A program made the position numbers and the translations under genes. Below the pieces are notes generated by a model. It was not told the origin of the DNA. It was given only the letters and a program-made list of their open reading frames with translations, and made no database searches. A stretch of 64,000 nucleotides of DNA from DASXIF01 sp036498145 (lineage in GTDB: Bacteria > Actinomycetota > Actinomycetes > Mycobacteriales > Jatrophihabitantaceae). The stretch is from the NCBI GenBank assembly GCA_963708625.1, contig CAVPSV010000004.1:1054001-1118000 (forward strand). Direction: 5' to 3'. Positions within the stretch are counted from its first letter, which is position 1. Each line of letters begins with the position of its first letter. Positions 33,780 to 43,156 of the stretch are shown one piece after another.

Positions 33780-34616
33780 TGCTGCCGTACCTGCGGTGCA
33801 TTGATCTCGGGCAACGTCCCCGGCGTCACGGTGGGCTTGCGTAGATCGATCGTGGCGCCGGCGGCCGGCGGTGTGCCGGTGGCGGACGCGTTGCGGTGGC
33901 CCGCGCCCGAGGTCGGCTCAACGCTGCGCGCACCGTTGCCCTGCACGTGCCGCACTGCATCGCCGCCATTGCCTGACCTGCGCGTGCGCCTAGGGGTGAG
34001 CAGCGCATCGATGCGCGCCTGCACCATCGTCGCGATCTCCACCGCCGGCAGCGTCGCGTCCACCACCAGGTAGCGCCGCGGGTCGGAATCGGCGAGCCCG
34101 CGGAACGCGCCGCGAACACGCTCGTGAAACGCCAACGACTCCGCCTCCACCTTGTCCGCAGCACCGCGCCCGCGGATGCGAGCCAGGCCCACGGCGGCGG
34201 GAATGTCCAGCAGGACCGTCAGATCCGGACGCAGGTCGCCGGTGGCAAACCGTGAAATGCGCCGCACGTCTTCCACGCTGAGGTTGCGGCCGGCGCCCTG
34301 GTAAGCCAACGACGAATCGACGAAGCGATCCGCCAGCACAACCGAACCGGCATCGAGCGCCGGCGTGATCACCGTGTCGACGTGATGGGCTCGATCCGCG
34401 GCGAACAACAGCGCCTCGGCGCGAGGTGTCACCGTCTCCGGGGCGTGCAGCACCAGGTCACGCACCCGCTCGCCCAGCGGAGTGGCGCCTGGCTCGTGCG
34501 TCACGCATACTCGCCGACCGGCCTCGCGCATGGCCTCTGCCATCAACTGCACCTGGGTGGACTTGCCGGAGCCCTCACCACCCTCGAAGGCGACGAACAG
34601 GGACCCGTTGCTCATT
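33776..34616 (-). CDS. tmk: Thymidylate kinase
   Basis: The domain starts MSNGSLFVAFEGGEGSGKST and carries the P-loop GGEGSGKST, the DRx motif LADRFVDSSLAYQGAGR and a LID segment RIRGRGAADKVE. It makes dTDP from dTMP. The C-terminus is extended by about 60 residues rich in Gly, Pro and Thr. No ribosome site precedes ATG 34616. The same frame runs upstream through a membrane span (FVLIAGGLLALAAGLLAY) that belongs to the MFS gene, so the native protein is probably an MFS-Tmk fusion split here by a frameshift near 34818. Confidence 0.85.
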
Positions 34617-36008
34617 CGGCGCCGGGCAGCGGAATGGCGCCGGAACGACGTCCGGAAATCGGTCCACACCGACATCTGCTGCCGGTCGTCCATCTTTCGG
34701 TAGGCGAGCAAGCCGGCCGCGAGCGCGAGCAGGCCGCCGGCGATCAATACGAAGCGTGTGCCGTCGACGGTCGCATGCCAGCCGCCGATGTTCACCCGCC
34801 GCGCGTCCCAGTGAACCGACGACGAACGGCACCACAGCCAGCGACGCGATCAGCACGACACGGATCAGCGACTGCAGCAGCGCGAACACCCGCCCGCGCA
34901 TCTCGTCATCGACATCGGTGCCCATCAGCGTCGTGCCGGCGAGGTAGGCGACGCCCGCGCCGAAGCCGACGCACAGCACGAAGATCATCGCGAGTGCGAC
35001 CTGCGGCATCACCGCGGTGAGCACGAGGCTCACCCCGGCGAACACGATCGACAGTCCGAACAGCCGTCGGCGCGACAGTTCGCGCGCGATCAGCGGCCCG
35101 AGCGCCATACCCGAGCCCAGTCCCACGAACACCGAGCCGAACAGGACGCCGTAGGCAGCGTTGCCGCCGCCCAGGCTGGTCACGAAGATCTTGCCGGCAC
35201 CGATCACGGCACCGCCGCCGATGAACGCCCCGACCAGGCCGATGATCAGGCCGCCGATCATTCGGGAGTGACGCACGAACGACGCGCCCTCCCGGATCAG
35301 GTGGAACAACCCGGGCGGAGGTTCGCCGACCGGACGCCCCGAACGTCGGCCACTGATCTCGCTGATGAACAGCACCACGATCGCGCCGAACAGGAACGTG
35401 CCGGCGTCGAAGTACAGCGCCAGGTTTACCGGCTGCGCCTTGAAGAAGTGCAGGTGCCTGCCGAGCACGTTCGTGATCAGGGACAGCACCGAGAACAACG
35501 CGGCGCCGAGCACCGGCGTGATCCCGTAGGTGGTGATCAGGCTGAGCTGGTTGGCCGCTTCGATCTGATCGCGACGGACCAGATTCGGCACCGACGCGTC
35601 CTTCGCCGGCAGCCAGAACAGGCTCACGCATTCGATGAGGAAGCTCGCCACCAGCAGCCACGGCACCGTGTGCACGATCGGGATGGTGAGGAACAGCCCG
35701 AACCGAATCGCGTCGCTGATCACCATCGTGCGCCGCCGGTCGAACCGGTCGGCGAACGCGCCGGCAAGTGGGCCGAGCAGGATGGCCGGCAGCAGTTTCA
35801 CCACGAGCACGCCGCCGAGGGCGTAGTTCTGCGCCTGGTACGTGTGCGTCAGCGCGGTGGCCATCGCGGTGGTGGCCAGCAGGCCCAGCCAGTCACCCAG
35901 GCTCGACAGCGCGGTGGAGTACCACAACCGCCGGAACGGGGTCACCTGCAGCACGCCGCGGATGGCGCCGATCGACGAAACGCTGCCACCACCCGGCGCG
36001 GAGGGCAT
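34575..36008 (-). CDS. MFS transporter (N-terminal part of a split MFS-dTMP kinase fusion)
   Basis: This reading frame has about eleven spans with MFS features such as the loop GAFADRFDRRRTMV and repeated glycine-rich helices (GLVGAFIGGGAVIGAG). The twelfth span is not in this frame: after VVPFVVGS (about 34818) the true continuation is one base over (RRVNIGGWHATVDGTRF) and leads into tmk. Residues after that point in the listed frame are out-of-frame and end at 34575. In Streptomyces and Frankia relatives MFS and dTMP kinase are one long protein. The start (ATG 36008) is uncertain. One extra base, or a sequence error, explains the split. Confidence 0.75.
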   Translation of the reverse strand: MPSAPGGGSVSSIGAIRGVLQVTPFRRLWYSTALSSLGDWLGLLATTAMATALTHTYQAQNYALGGVLVVKLLPAILLGPLAGAFADRFDRRRTMVISDAIRFGLFLTIPIVHTVPWLLVASFLIECVSLFWLPAKDASVPNLVRRDQIEAANQLSLITTYGITPVLGAALFSVLSLITNVLGRHLHFFKAQPVNLALYFDAGTFLFGAIVVLFISEISGRRSGRPVGEPPPGLFHLIREGASFVRHSRMIGGLIIGLVGAFIGGGAVIGAGKIFVTSLGGGNAAYGVLFGSVFVGLGSGMALGPLIARELSRRRLFGLSIVFAGVSLVLTAVMPQVALAMIFVLCVGFGAGVAYLAGTTLMGTDVDDEMRGRVFALLQSLIRVVLIASLAVVPFVVGSLGRAAGEHRRLACDRRRHTLRIDRRRPARARGRLARLPKDGRPAADVGVDRFPDVVPAPFRCPAPNEQRVPVRRLRGW

Positions 36009-36146
36009 CACCCGGGCGGCCGGTTCGGCGCTGATGGCGACCCCCTCGCGTGCGCGTGCTGACGGGCCAAGACTAACTGTGGGAAGCCAGTGCACCGACC
36101 CAGCGGCGCGCTCGCGTGGCGAGACGTCCTCAGTCTGCCTACCCGG

Positions 36147-36638
36147 TCACTGCGGCGCGGCCGCGAGCAGCAATGTGCGCAGCGACGTCGCCATCTCGTC
36201 CTGCACATCTGCGGGCAGCGCGGCCAGTAGTTCCCGCTCCGTCTCCAGCAGAGCGGCGAAGGCCGCGTCGAGCCGGCGGCGCCCAGTGCCGGTGAGCCGT
36301 ACCCGGACCAGCCGGCCGTCGTCCGGGTCGGGGTGGCGCGAGACGAGATTGCGGCGGGTGAGCCGGTCCAGCCGGCTGGTCATCGTGCCGGACGTGACGT
36401 GGGTGGACGCGCTGAGTTCGCCGGCGGTCAACTCGAACGGCTCGCCACTGCGGCGCAACGCAGCGAGGACGTCGAACTCGTGCGCCTGGAGTCCGTGCTC
36501 GACGAACGCGGCGGCGCGGCGCTCGTCCAGCACGTCGGCCAGCCGGCTGACCCGCGACAGCACGCGCAGCGGTGCGACGTCGAGGTCCGGACATTCGCGG
36601 GCCCATGCCGCGACGATCTCGTCCACCTCGTCCGTCAT
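36147..36638 (-). CDS. MarR-family transcriptional regulator
   Basis: This 163-aa winged-helix regulator has the DNA-binding core LQAHEFDVLAALRRSGE, ELSASTHVTSGTMTSRLDRL and RHPDPDDGRLVRVRLTGTG (wing with the typical DxRxxxV). The helical dimer part follows. It is divergent from the tam methyltransferase gene. A perfect palindrome in the short intergenic space (36655-36674) is its likely operator, so it probably represses itself and tam. Confidence 0.88.
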   Translation of the reverse strand: MTDEVDEIVAAWARECPDLDVAPLRVLSRVSRLADVLDERRAAAFVEHGLQAHEFDVLAALRRSGEPFELTAGELSASTHVTSGTMTSRLDRLTRRNLVSRHPDPDDGRLVRVRLTGTGRRRLDAAFAALLETERELLAALPADVQDEMATSLRTLLLAAAPQ

Positions 36639-36654
36639 GGCGTCATGGTGCCAT

Positions 36655-36674
36655 ATATCTTGACTTCAAGATAT
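36655..36674. promoter_or_regulatory. Palindromic operator between marR-type gene and tam
   Basis: ATATCTTGACTTCAAGATAT has 9-base arms (ATATCTTGA/TCAAGATAT) and a 2-base centre. It lies 17 bases ahead of the MarR start and 25 ahead of tam. Its low GC content stands out. Length and symmetry are typical of MarR-dimer sites. Confidence 0.75.
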
Positions 36675-36698
36675 GTTGCGCGAACGGAGGTAGCTGCC

Positions 36699-37478
36699 GT
36701 GCAATGGGATCCGGCGCAGTACGACCACTTCGCGGACGAACGGACCCGACCGTTCCTGGATCTGCTCGCCCGGATCCCGGTGCAGTCGCCGCGCCGGATC
36801 GTGGACCTGGGCTGCGGCACCGGAGCACCCGCTGCGCTGATGGCCCGACGGTGGCCCAGCGCGCGGATCGAGGGCATCGACTCCTCGCCGGCGATGATCG
36901 ACCGCGCGCAGCGCCTGGGCACCGATCGGTTGACGTTCCACCTGGGCGATGTGGCGACCTGGCGGCCGGACGGCGACGTCGACGTGATCATCAGCAACGC
37001 GACGCTGCAGTGGGTGCCGGGGCACTGGGAGTTGCTCCGGCGGTGGGCCGGCGCAGTGCCCGTCGGTGGCTGTCTCGCGTTCGCGGTGCCGGCCAACTTC
37101 GATGCGCCGTCGCACGTGCTGATGCGGGAGATGGCCGAGTCGCCGCGGTGGCGTGATCGGCTGGCGGGCGTGCTGCGCCACCACGACTCGGTGCGCCGCG
37201 CACCCGACTACGGCGAGCTGCTGCTGGACGCCGGCCTCGACATCGACGTGTGGGAGACGACCTACCTGCACCGGCTGTCCGGAGCAGACCCGGTGCTCGA
37301 CTGGGTACGCGGCACCGGCTTGCGGCCCGTGCTCGAACGGCTGGCCGAGTCGGACACCGACGTTGCCGCCGCGGAGTTCGAGCAGGAGTACGGGGCACAG
37401 CTGCGCGCTGCCTATCCGAGTGGCCCGCACGGCACGCTGTTCCCGTTCCGGCGCATCTTCGCAGTAGGGCACCGCTGA
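36699..37478 (+). CDS. tam: Trans-aconitate 2-methyltransferase
   Basis: This 259-aa SAM-dependent methyltransferase is read from GTG 36699 behind CGGAGG. It begins VQWDPAQYDHFADERTRPF, the typical start of Tam proteins. SAM motif I is VDLGCGTGAPAA; later come IEGIDSSPAMI, NATLQWVPGHWELL and the C-terminal PFRRIFAVG. It methylates trans-aconitate, an inhibitory by-product of the citric acid cycle. It is probably controlled by the divergent MarR protein. Confidence 0.85.
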   Translation: MQWDPAQYDHFADERTRPFLDLLARIPVQSPRRIVDLGCGTGAPAALMARRWPSARIEGIDSSPAMIDRAQRLGTDRLTFHLGDVATWRPDGDVDVIISNATLQWVPGHWELLRRWAGAVPVGGCLAFAVPANFDAPSHVLMREMAESPRWRDRLAGVLRHHDSVRRAPDYGELLLDAGLDIDVWETTYLHRLSGADPVLDWVRGTGLRPVLERLAESDTDVAAAEFEQEYGAQLRAAYPSGPHGTLFPFRRIFAVGHR

Positions 37479-37568
37479 CCGGCGCGGTGTCGTCCACAGC
37501 CTTTGCGGCTGTCCACAGATGGCTGCAGGGCGGCGCGACGAACGTACCCGTGGCGCGATGGTCGCGGC

Positions 37569-39659
37569 ATGTCTTCACATCACCGGTCTCATCCAACAGC
37601 GGCCGCGGCAGCCGGCGGCCGACACCGCGGCGCCGGCTGGCCCGGTCTCGCACCATGGCTGCGCAGATCCGCACGGGCGATCGTCGCCACCGTCGTCCTG
37701 GTGTGCGGCCTGGCCACCTCGGTCGCGCTCGCCGTCGCCGGCACACCCGGACACGACCCGGCCAACGGCTCATGGGTCGGCGGCCTGGTGCTCTCGCCCG
37801 GCCCGGAGCCGCTCGTGCTGTGGCGATTGCCCGGCGCCGGCGGCCGGTTCGGCACCTGCATCCAGTCGGGCAGCAACGGGCCACTGCGTGGCACGTACAC
37901 CGAATCCGGCATCATCACCGATCCGGTCTATGCGGAGCTGAATCACCTGTATGCGCAGCCCGGCACGTCAGATGTCCGGCTCGCCGAGCTGAGCGCGCTC
38001 AACAGTGCCAAGTACGACCTGGTCGACAAGCACGTCCAGTGGAGTTACCTCGTCAACGGCCAAGGCGCAACGTCGGTCGCCGATGCCGGCGCGATGCTCG
38101 CGCACGCCGCGGACCTGGCCGGCCCGTACACGGTGTCCGTGAGCTGGCCGACCGATGCGGACCTGACTGGGCACACGTACACCGCCACGGTGACGGTCCA
38201 CTCGGCCAAGGGTCATCCCGTCCCCGGCGCACGGGTGACACTCACCGCCACGAACGCCGTGGTGGCCACACCGACCGTGACGACCGCCGCCAACGGACTG
38301 GCCAGCACCCGCTTCTCGATTCCGATCGGCACGTCCACGACCTTCACCATCCGCGCCGCGGCGCAGTCGTGGACGACACTGCAGACCTGGTCGGCCGCCG
38401 GTGAGCAGACGATGCTGGTCGCCGGTTCGCCCGGCACCCAGACCGGCCAGCACACCGGCCCGGTGCAGCGAACCAGACCTGTTCACCTGGTCAAGGCCGC
38501 AGTCGGCGACCACGCACAATCGCCGGTACCGGGCTACGTGTATGACATCTCCGACGACCATGGACACGTGATCGCCCCCGCGGTCACCACGGGCGCGACC
38601 GCGACTGCCGCACCGATCGGCGACCTGCAGGTCGGCGCTCGCTACAACGCGCGGGAGGTCCGGGTACCCGCGGGCGCGAAGCTGTACATCCCGACCGCGT
38701 CCACGGTGTCGTTCACGGTGCCCGCCGGGACCACGCCGTGGACCTTCGTCGCCACCGATCCCACCGTTCCGCACCCGACGATCGTCACCCACGCCTCGGC
38801 GGACGTTGCCCTGGTCGGCGAGGTGCTTGCCGACGACGTCGACGTGAGCGGCGACGACGGTGAGGACGGTGTCATCGATGCCACGCTGCACGGTCCGGTC
38901 GCGGCGCCGACCGGGCGTTGCTCCGACATCACGCTCGATCAGTACCAGGCGGCCCCGGCGCATACGGTCAGCGTCGCCATCGCCGGCAACCGTACTGAGG
39001 GCAACGGCCGCTACCGGATCACCGGGCCGCCCGTACCAGCCGCGGGCTGCTGGGGTTGGTCGGAGAAGCTCACGCTCACGCCCTCCGGCGCGAGCGCAAC
39101 CTCTGCCCCCACCGCCGCACACGAGTCGACCCTGGTCCGCACCCCGTCGGTGACCACGTCCATCTCCGCGCAACGCGTCACGCCTGGCGCCACGCTGACC
39201 GACCGGGTCATCGTCGACGGGCTGAACGGGCACACGGCCACGCTCACGGTGACGCTGGTCGGGCCGGTGAGTCCCACGTCAGACGGCTGTGCCGGCGTCT
39301 CGTCGGCGCAATGGCACCGCGCGGCACTGGGCACCACCGCGAGTGCGGGTCGCACACTCGAATATCGACTGGCCGCTGACGGCACCTACATGCTCGGGCG
39401 GCAGCAGGTACGCGAACAGGGCTGCTACACCTACGTAGAGGTCCTCACCCCGATCGACGTGCCGCAGGCGAGAGTGACGACACCGCCTGGCCTGAGCACC
39501 GAGACCGCGCTCGTGCAGACTCCTGCCGCCGCGCATCCGCCGATCTCAGCGCCGCGGCTGGCGCAGACCGGCACTGCGGCGGCCACCCAGTTGGCCATGG
39601 GCGTCGGTGCGCTCGCCGCCGGCGTCGCGTTGCTGAGCCTCGTTCGGCGCCGGCCGTAA
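37569..39659 (+). CDS. Chromosomal sortase-anchored surface adhesin, paralogue of the ICE protein
   Basis: This 696-aa precursor has a basic N-terminus and signal peptide (SARAIVATVVLVCGLATSVAL). Its N-terminal domain (DPANGSWVGGLVLSPGPE, a Cys in FGTCIQSG, GTSDVRLAELSALNS, QWSYLVNGQG) closely matches the ICE adhesin. Ig-like/Cna-B-type beta segments follow. The end is a clear sorting signal: LAQTG, a hydrophobic span and RRRP, fitting the LAxTG preference of class E sortases. No sortase lies beside it. Role in adhesion is inferred from architecture. Confidence 0.8.
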   Translation: MSSHHRSHPTAAAAAGGRHRGAGWPGLAPWLRRSARAIVATVVLVCGLATSVALAVAGTPGHDPANGSWVGGLVLSPGPEPLVLWRLPGAGGRFGTCIQSGSNGPLRGTYTESGIITDPVYAELNHLYAQPGTSDVRLAELSALNSAKYDLVDKHVQWSYLVNGQGATSVADAGAMLAHAADLAGPYTVSVSWPTDADLTGHTYTATVTVHSAKGHPVPGARVTLTATNAVVATPTVTTAANGLASTRFSIPIGTSTTFTIRAAAQSWTTLQTWSAAGEQTMLVAGSPGTQTGQHTGPVQRTRPVHLVKAAVGDHAQSPVPGYVYDISDDHGHVIAPAVTTGATATAAPIGDLQVGARYNAREVRVPAGAKLYIPTASTVSFTVPAGTTPWTFVATDPTVPHPTIVTHASADVALVGEVLADDVDVSGDDGEDGVIDATLHGPVAAPTGRCSDITLDQYQAAPAHTVSVAIAGNRTEGNGRYRITGPPVPAAGCWGWSEKLTLTPSGASATSAPTAAHESTLVRTPSVTTSISAQRVTPGATLTDRVIVDGLNGHTATLTVTLVGPVSPTSDGCAGVSSAQWHRAALGTTASAGRTLEYRLAADGTYMLGRQQVREQGCYTYVEVLTPIDVPQARVTTPPGLSTETALVQTPAAAHPPISAPRLAQTGTAAATQLAMGVGALAAGVALLSLVRRRP

Positions 39660-39678
39660 CCGGGGGACTGCGGCGAAG

Positions 39679-42366
39679 CTATGCGTTCTTCGCCGCAGTC
39701 TTCTTGGCCGCTTTCTTCGTCGCCTTCTTGGCGGCTTTCTTGGCCGGCGCCTTGCGGGGCGCCTTCTTCGCCGGTCCGCGCGCGCGACGCTCGGCGAGCA
39801 ACTCCGAAGCGCGTTCAGTGCTGATCTCCTCGACGGTGTCGCCACGCCGCAGCGACGCGTTGGTCTCCCCGTCGGTCACGTACGGCCCGAACCGGCCGTC
39901 CTTGATCACCATCGGCTGTTGCGAAACTGGATCTGGTCCGAGTTCGCGCAGGGGAGGGGCCGCCGCGGCCCGTCGGCCGCGGGTCTTCGGTTGCGCCAGC
40001 AGTTCCTGCGCCTGCCCCAACGTCACCGTGAACAGCTCGTCCTCGGAGCCGAGCGAGCGCGAGTCGGTGCCCTTCTTCACGTACGGCCCGTACCGACCGT
40101 TCTGCGCCGTTACCTCGATGCCGTCCAGTTCGCCGAGGCTGCGCGGCAGGCTGAGCAGCCGCAACGCGTCCGCCAGCGTCACCGTGTCCAACGACATCGA
40201 TGCGAACAACGACCCCGACTTGGTCCCGTCGGTGACATAGGGGCCGTAGCGTCCGGACTTCGCGGTGACCTCCTGACCGTCGGCATCCGTACCGAGCAGG
40301 CGATCGCCGGACGGAGCCGACAACAACTCCTCCACCCGCTCCGGAGTCAGCTCATCGGGCGGCAGGTCCTCCGGAATGGAGGCCCGCTCGCTCTCGCCTC
40401 GCTGCAGGTATGGGCCGTACCGGCCAACCCGCACCACGGCGTCGGTGTCGGCGAGCGGGATCGAATTCACCCCACGCGCGTCGATCTGCTCCAGGCGTTC
40501 CTCGATCAGCCGCTTCAAGCCCCCCTGGGCGGAGATACGCTGCGGATCCGCCGTGCCGTCCGGGGCGCCGAAGTAGAACCGCCGCAACCACTCGGCACGC
40601 GAGCGCTCCCCCGAGGCAATCTCGTCCAGGTCGTTCTCCACCGATGCGGTGAATCCGTAGTCCACCAGCCGGCTGAAGTACGACTCCAGCAGACCGACGA
40701 CGGCGAAGGCCGTCCAGGACGGGATCAGCGCCGCACCCTTCTTCCACACGTAGCCACGGTCCTGGATGGTCTGCAGGATCGAGGCGTACGTGGACGGCCG
40801 GCCGATGCCCAGCTCCTCCAGCGCCTTGACCAGCGAGGCCTCGGTGTACCGGGCCGGCGGCGAGGTCGAATGGCCCTGCGCCTCGAACTGCCGCGCGTCC
40901 ACCCGATCGCGCGCGGTCAGCTGCGGCAGCCGCTTCTCCACATCGTCCTTCGACTCGCTCGCGTCGTCGGTGTCCAGATCCTCCACATAGGCACGCAGGA
41001 AACCGGGGAAGGTGATGGTGCGGCCGCTGGTGGAGAACTCGGCACGCTCCCCCGCGACGGAATCACCGGCCAGTCGCACCGACACCGTGGTGCCGACGGC
41101 GTCGGACATCTGGGATGCGAGCGTGCGCTGCCAGATCAGCTCGTACAGGCGGAACTCGTCGCTGCTCAGTTCGTTGGCCACCCGACCGGGAGTACGGAAC
41201 GTATCGCCGGCCGGTCGGATCGCCTCATGCGCCTCCTGGGCGTTCTTCACCTTTCGCGTGTACGTACGCGGTTCGGCCGGCACGAACGCGTCGCCGTAGA
41301 GCTCCCGAGCCTGCGTACGAGCAGCGGTGAGCGCCGTCTCGGACAGGTTCGTCGAGTCGGTCCGCATATAGGTGATGTAGCCGTTCTCATACAGACGCTG
41401 CGCCACCCGCATCGTCACCGCGGACGACCAGCGGAACTTGCGACCCGCCTCCTGCTGCAGCGTGGAGGTCATGAACGGCGGATACGGGCGACGGCGGTAG
41501 GGCTTCTCCTCCACCCGCCGCACCTCGAACGGCCGGCCATCCAGCCGCGCAGCCAGGCCGCGTGCCCCCGACTCGTCCAGGTGCAGCACATCGCCGCCGG
41601 CGCGCCCGGTGGCCGGATCGAAGTCCCGCCCGGTGGCCACCCTGATGTCGTCCACCGCAACCAGCGTGGCGGTGAACGTCTCCGGATCGCCCTGCTTGGG
41701 GCTGGCCGGCGCGAACGTGCCCTCCACATCCCAGTACTCGGCGGTCCGGAAGGCCATCCGCGCCCGTTCGCGCTCCACCACGATCCGGGTCGCGACAGAC
41801 TGCACCCGGCCGGCCGACAGCCGCGGCAACACCTTCTTCCACAACACCGGACTGACCTCGTACCCGTACAGCCGGTCCAGGATGCGCCGCGTCTCCTGGG
41901 CGTCGACGAGACGCTCGTCTATCTCACGCGGGTTGGCCACCGCCGCGGCGATCGCCCCGGGCGTGATCTCGTGGAACACCATCCGCCGGACCGGGATCTT
42001 CGGCTCGAGCGTCTGCACCAGGTGCCAGGCGATCGCCTCGCCCTCGCGGTCCTCATCCGTGGCCAGGTACAGCTCGTCCGCGTCCTTGACCAGGGACTTG
42101 AGTTTGGTCACCTGTTGCCTGCGGTCCGGACTGACGACGTACAGCGGTTCGAAATCGTGCTCGGTATCGACGCCGAGGCGCGCCCACGATTCGCCCTTGT
42201 ACTTGGCGGGCACGTCCGCCGCGTTGCGCGGCAGATCGCGGATGTGGCCGATGGAGGCCTCGACGACGTACCCGGGGCCGAGGTATCCCCCGATCGTCTT
42301 CGCCTTGGCAGGCGACTCGACGATCACCAGCTTGGTGCCGGTGCCCGTCTCGCCCCGCTTCGCCAC
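39679..42366 (-). CDS. topA: DNA topoisomerase I
   Basis: This 895-aa type IA topoisomerase begins with the Toprim segment KLVIVESPAKAKTIGGYLG. It has the metal motif ATDEDREGEAIAW and the active-site Tyr in ENGYITYMRTDSTNLS. The C-terminal half has several topoisomerase C-terminal repeats with GRYGPYV or FGPYV instead of zinc fingers. It ends in a Lys/Ala-rich tail (KKAPRKAPAKKAAKKATKK), as in mycobacterial and streptomycete TopA. It relaxes negative supercoils and is essential in relatives. Confidence 0.95.
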   Translation of the reverse strand: MAKRGETGTGTKLVIVESPAKAKTIGGYLGPGYVVEASIGHIRDLPRNAADVPAKYKGESWARLGVDTEHDFEPLYVVSPDRRQQVTKLKSLVKDADELYLATDEDREGEAIAWHLVQTLEPKIPVRRMVFHEITPGAIAAAVANPREIDERLVDAQETRRILDRLYGYEVSPVLWKKVLPRLSAGRVQSVATRIVVERERARMAFRTAEYWDVEGTFAPASPKQGDPETFTATLVAVDDIRVATGRDFDPATGRAGGDVLHLDESGARGLAARLDGRPFEVRRVEEKPYRRRPYPPFMTSTLQQEAGRKFRWSSAVTMRVAQRLYENGYITYMRTDSTNLSETALTAARTQARELYGDAFVPAEPRTYTRKVKNAQEAHEAIRPAGDTFRTPGRVANELSSDEFRLYELIWQRTLASQMSDAVGTTVSVRLAGDSVAGERAEFSTSGRTITFPGFLRAYVEDLDTDDASESKDDVEKRLPQLTARDRVDARQFEAQGHSTSPPARYTEASLVKALEELGIGRPSTYASILQTIQDRGYVWKKGAALIPSWTAFAVVGLLESYFSRLVDYGFTASVENDLDEIASGERSRAEWLRRFYFGAPDGTADPQRISAQGGLKRLIEERLEQIDARGVNSIPLADTDAVVRVGRYGPYLQRGESERASIPEDLPPDELTPERVEELLSAPSGDRLLGTDADGQEVTAKSGRYGPYVTDGTKSGSLFASMSLDTVTLADALRLLSLPRSLGELDGIEVTAQNGRYGPYVKKGTDSRSLGSEDELFTVTLGQAQELLAQPKTRGRRAAAAPPLRELGPDPVSQQPMVIKDGRFGPYVTDGETNASLRRGDTVEEISTERASELLAERRARGPAKKAPRKAPAKKAAKKATKKAAKKTAAKNA

Positions 42367-42489
42367 GTCAACCCCGTCTGCGCCGTCTACTGGCCGCGCC
42401 GGTTAGCGCAGCCAACGCCGCGGACGGTACATGACGACCCCAGAGCGGGCCCCAGAGTGGGCCCTCTCTCACCTCCGGCCGCACGTGTC

Positions 42490-43062
42490 TCAGCCGAAAC
42501 GTGGCCACGCGTCCGCCCCGCCGGATGGCGGCTCGCCCACCAACTCGATCAGGCGCCGCAGCCGCTTGAGCGACGTGACGCGCCATCCCGGGCCGCCGCG
42601 CAATCCGATGGAGACCCCGGCGATGCCCAGCCGGGACAGCTGCGCCCCGGCCGCACGGTGCACCTGGTCGTCCACCTCCGCCGTACCCAGCAGATATCCG
42701 ATCTCGTCCGGATGCCCCACCGCGATCGCCCACAGCCGCAAACCGCCGGCAGTGAGGACGAAATCGGGCGGCGGCAGCTGCAACGCCCCGTGCGTCCAGC
42801 GGGCCGCGCGCGGCGCGAGTACCGGCGCGAACATGGTGCGGACCGTCAGCCCCGTCTCCGCCGGACCGATCGCATCAGCGGCCAACACCTGGCGCTCGCC
42901 GAAGGCCTCGGCCAGCGCCTCAGCGCGCCAACGATCAGCGACCACGACCGACAGACGGGCGCTGTCCGAGGAACGCACCCAGTGGCCGCCCGCGAGCAGC
43001 ACGCCGTCCAGGTCGTCCAGCGTCGGCGGTGCCGCAGCCGCACCGAACAGCGAGAACTGCAT
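42490..43062 (-). CDS. Conserved hypothetical protein upstream of topA (Rv3647c-like)
   Basis: From ATG 43062 (MQFSLFGAAAAPP) the 190-aa soluble protein has no recognised catalytic motif. It has conserved-looking segments LLAGGHWVRSSDSARLSVVV, LPPPDFVLTAGGLRLWAIAVG and WRVTSLKRLRRLIELVG. A gene of this kind precedes topA in mycobacteria (Rv3647c), and the spacing here suggests co-transcription with topA. An upstream in-frame extension to 43200 has poor composition and was not used. Confidence 0.7.
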   Translation of the reverse strand: MQFSLFGAAAAPPTLDDLDGVLLAGGHWVRSSDSARLSVVVADRWRAEALAEAFGERQVLAADAIGPAETGLTVRTMFAPVLAPRAARWTHGALQLPPPDFVLTAGGLRLWAIAVGHPDEIGYLLGTAEVDDQVHRAAGAQLSRLGIAGVSIGLRGGPGWRVTSLKRLRRLIELVGEPPSGGADAWPRFG

Positions 43063-43156
43063 CGTCACGTTGTACCCGGCCGCGACGCACCACGGGGCGA
43101 ACGCGCGCGGGCGGCTCCCGGGTCGTGACCCGGAAACCGCCCGTGCGATGGATCGA

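Noticed and set aside
34575..34815. C-terminal tail of the MFS frame (Arg-rich) as real protein
   Set aside because: It overlaps the tmk start in the wrong frame, and the missing twelfth span lies in the tmk frame instead.
39919..43128. 1069-aa open frame antisense to topA
   Set aside because: Its composition is Arg/His/Gln-rich with no domain. It mirrors third-position GC bias of topA and the gene upstream, which have full catalytic motifs.
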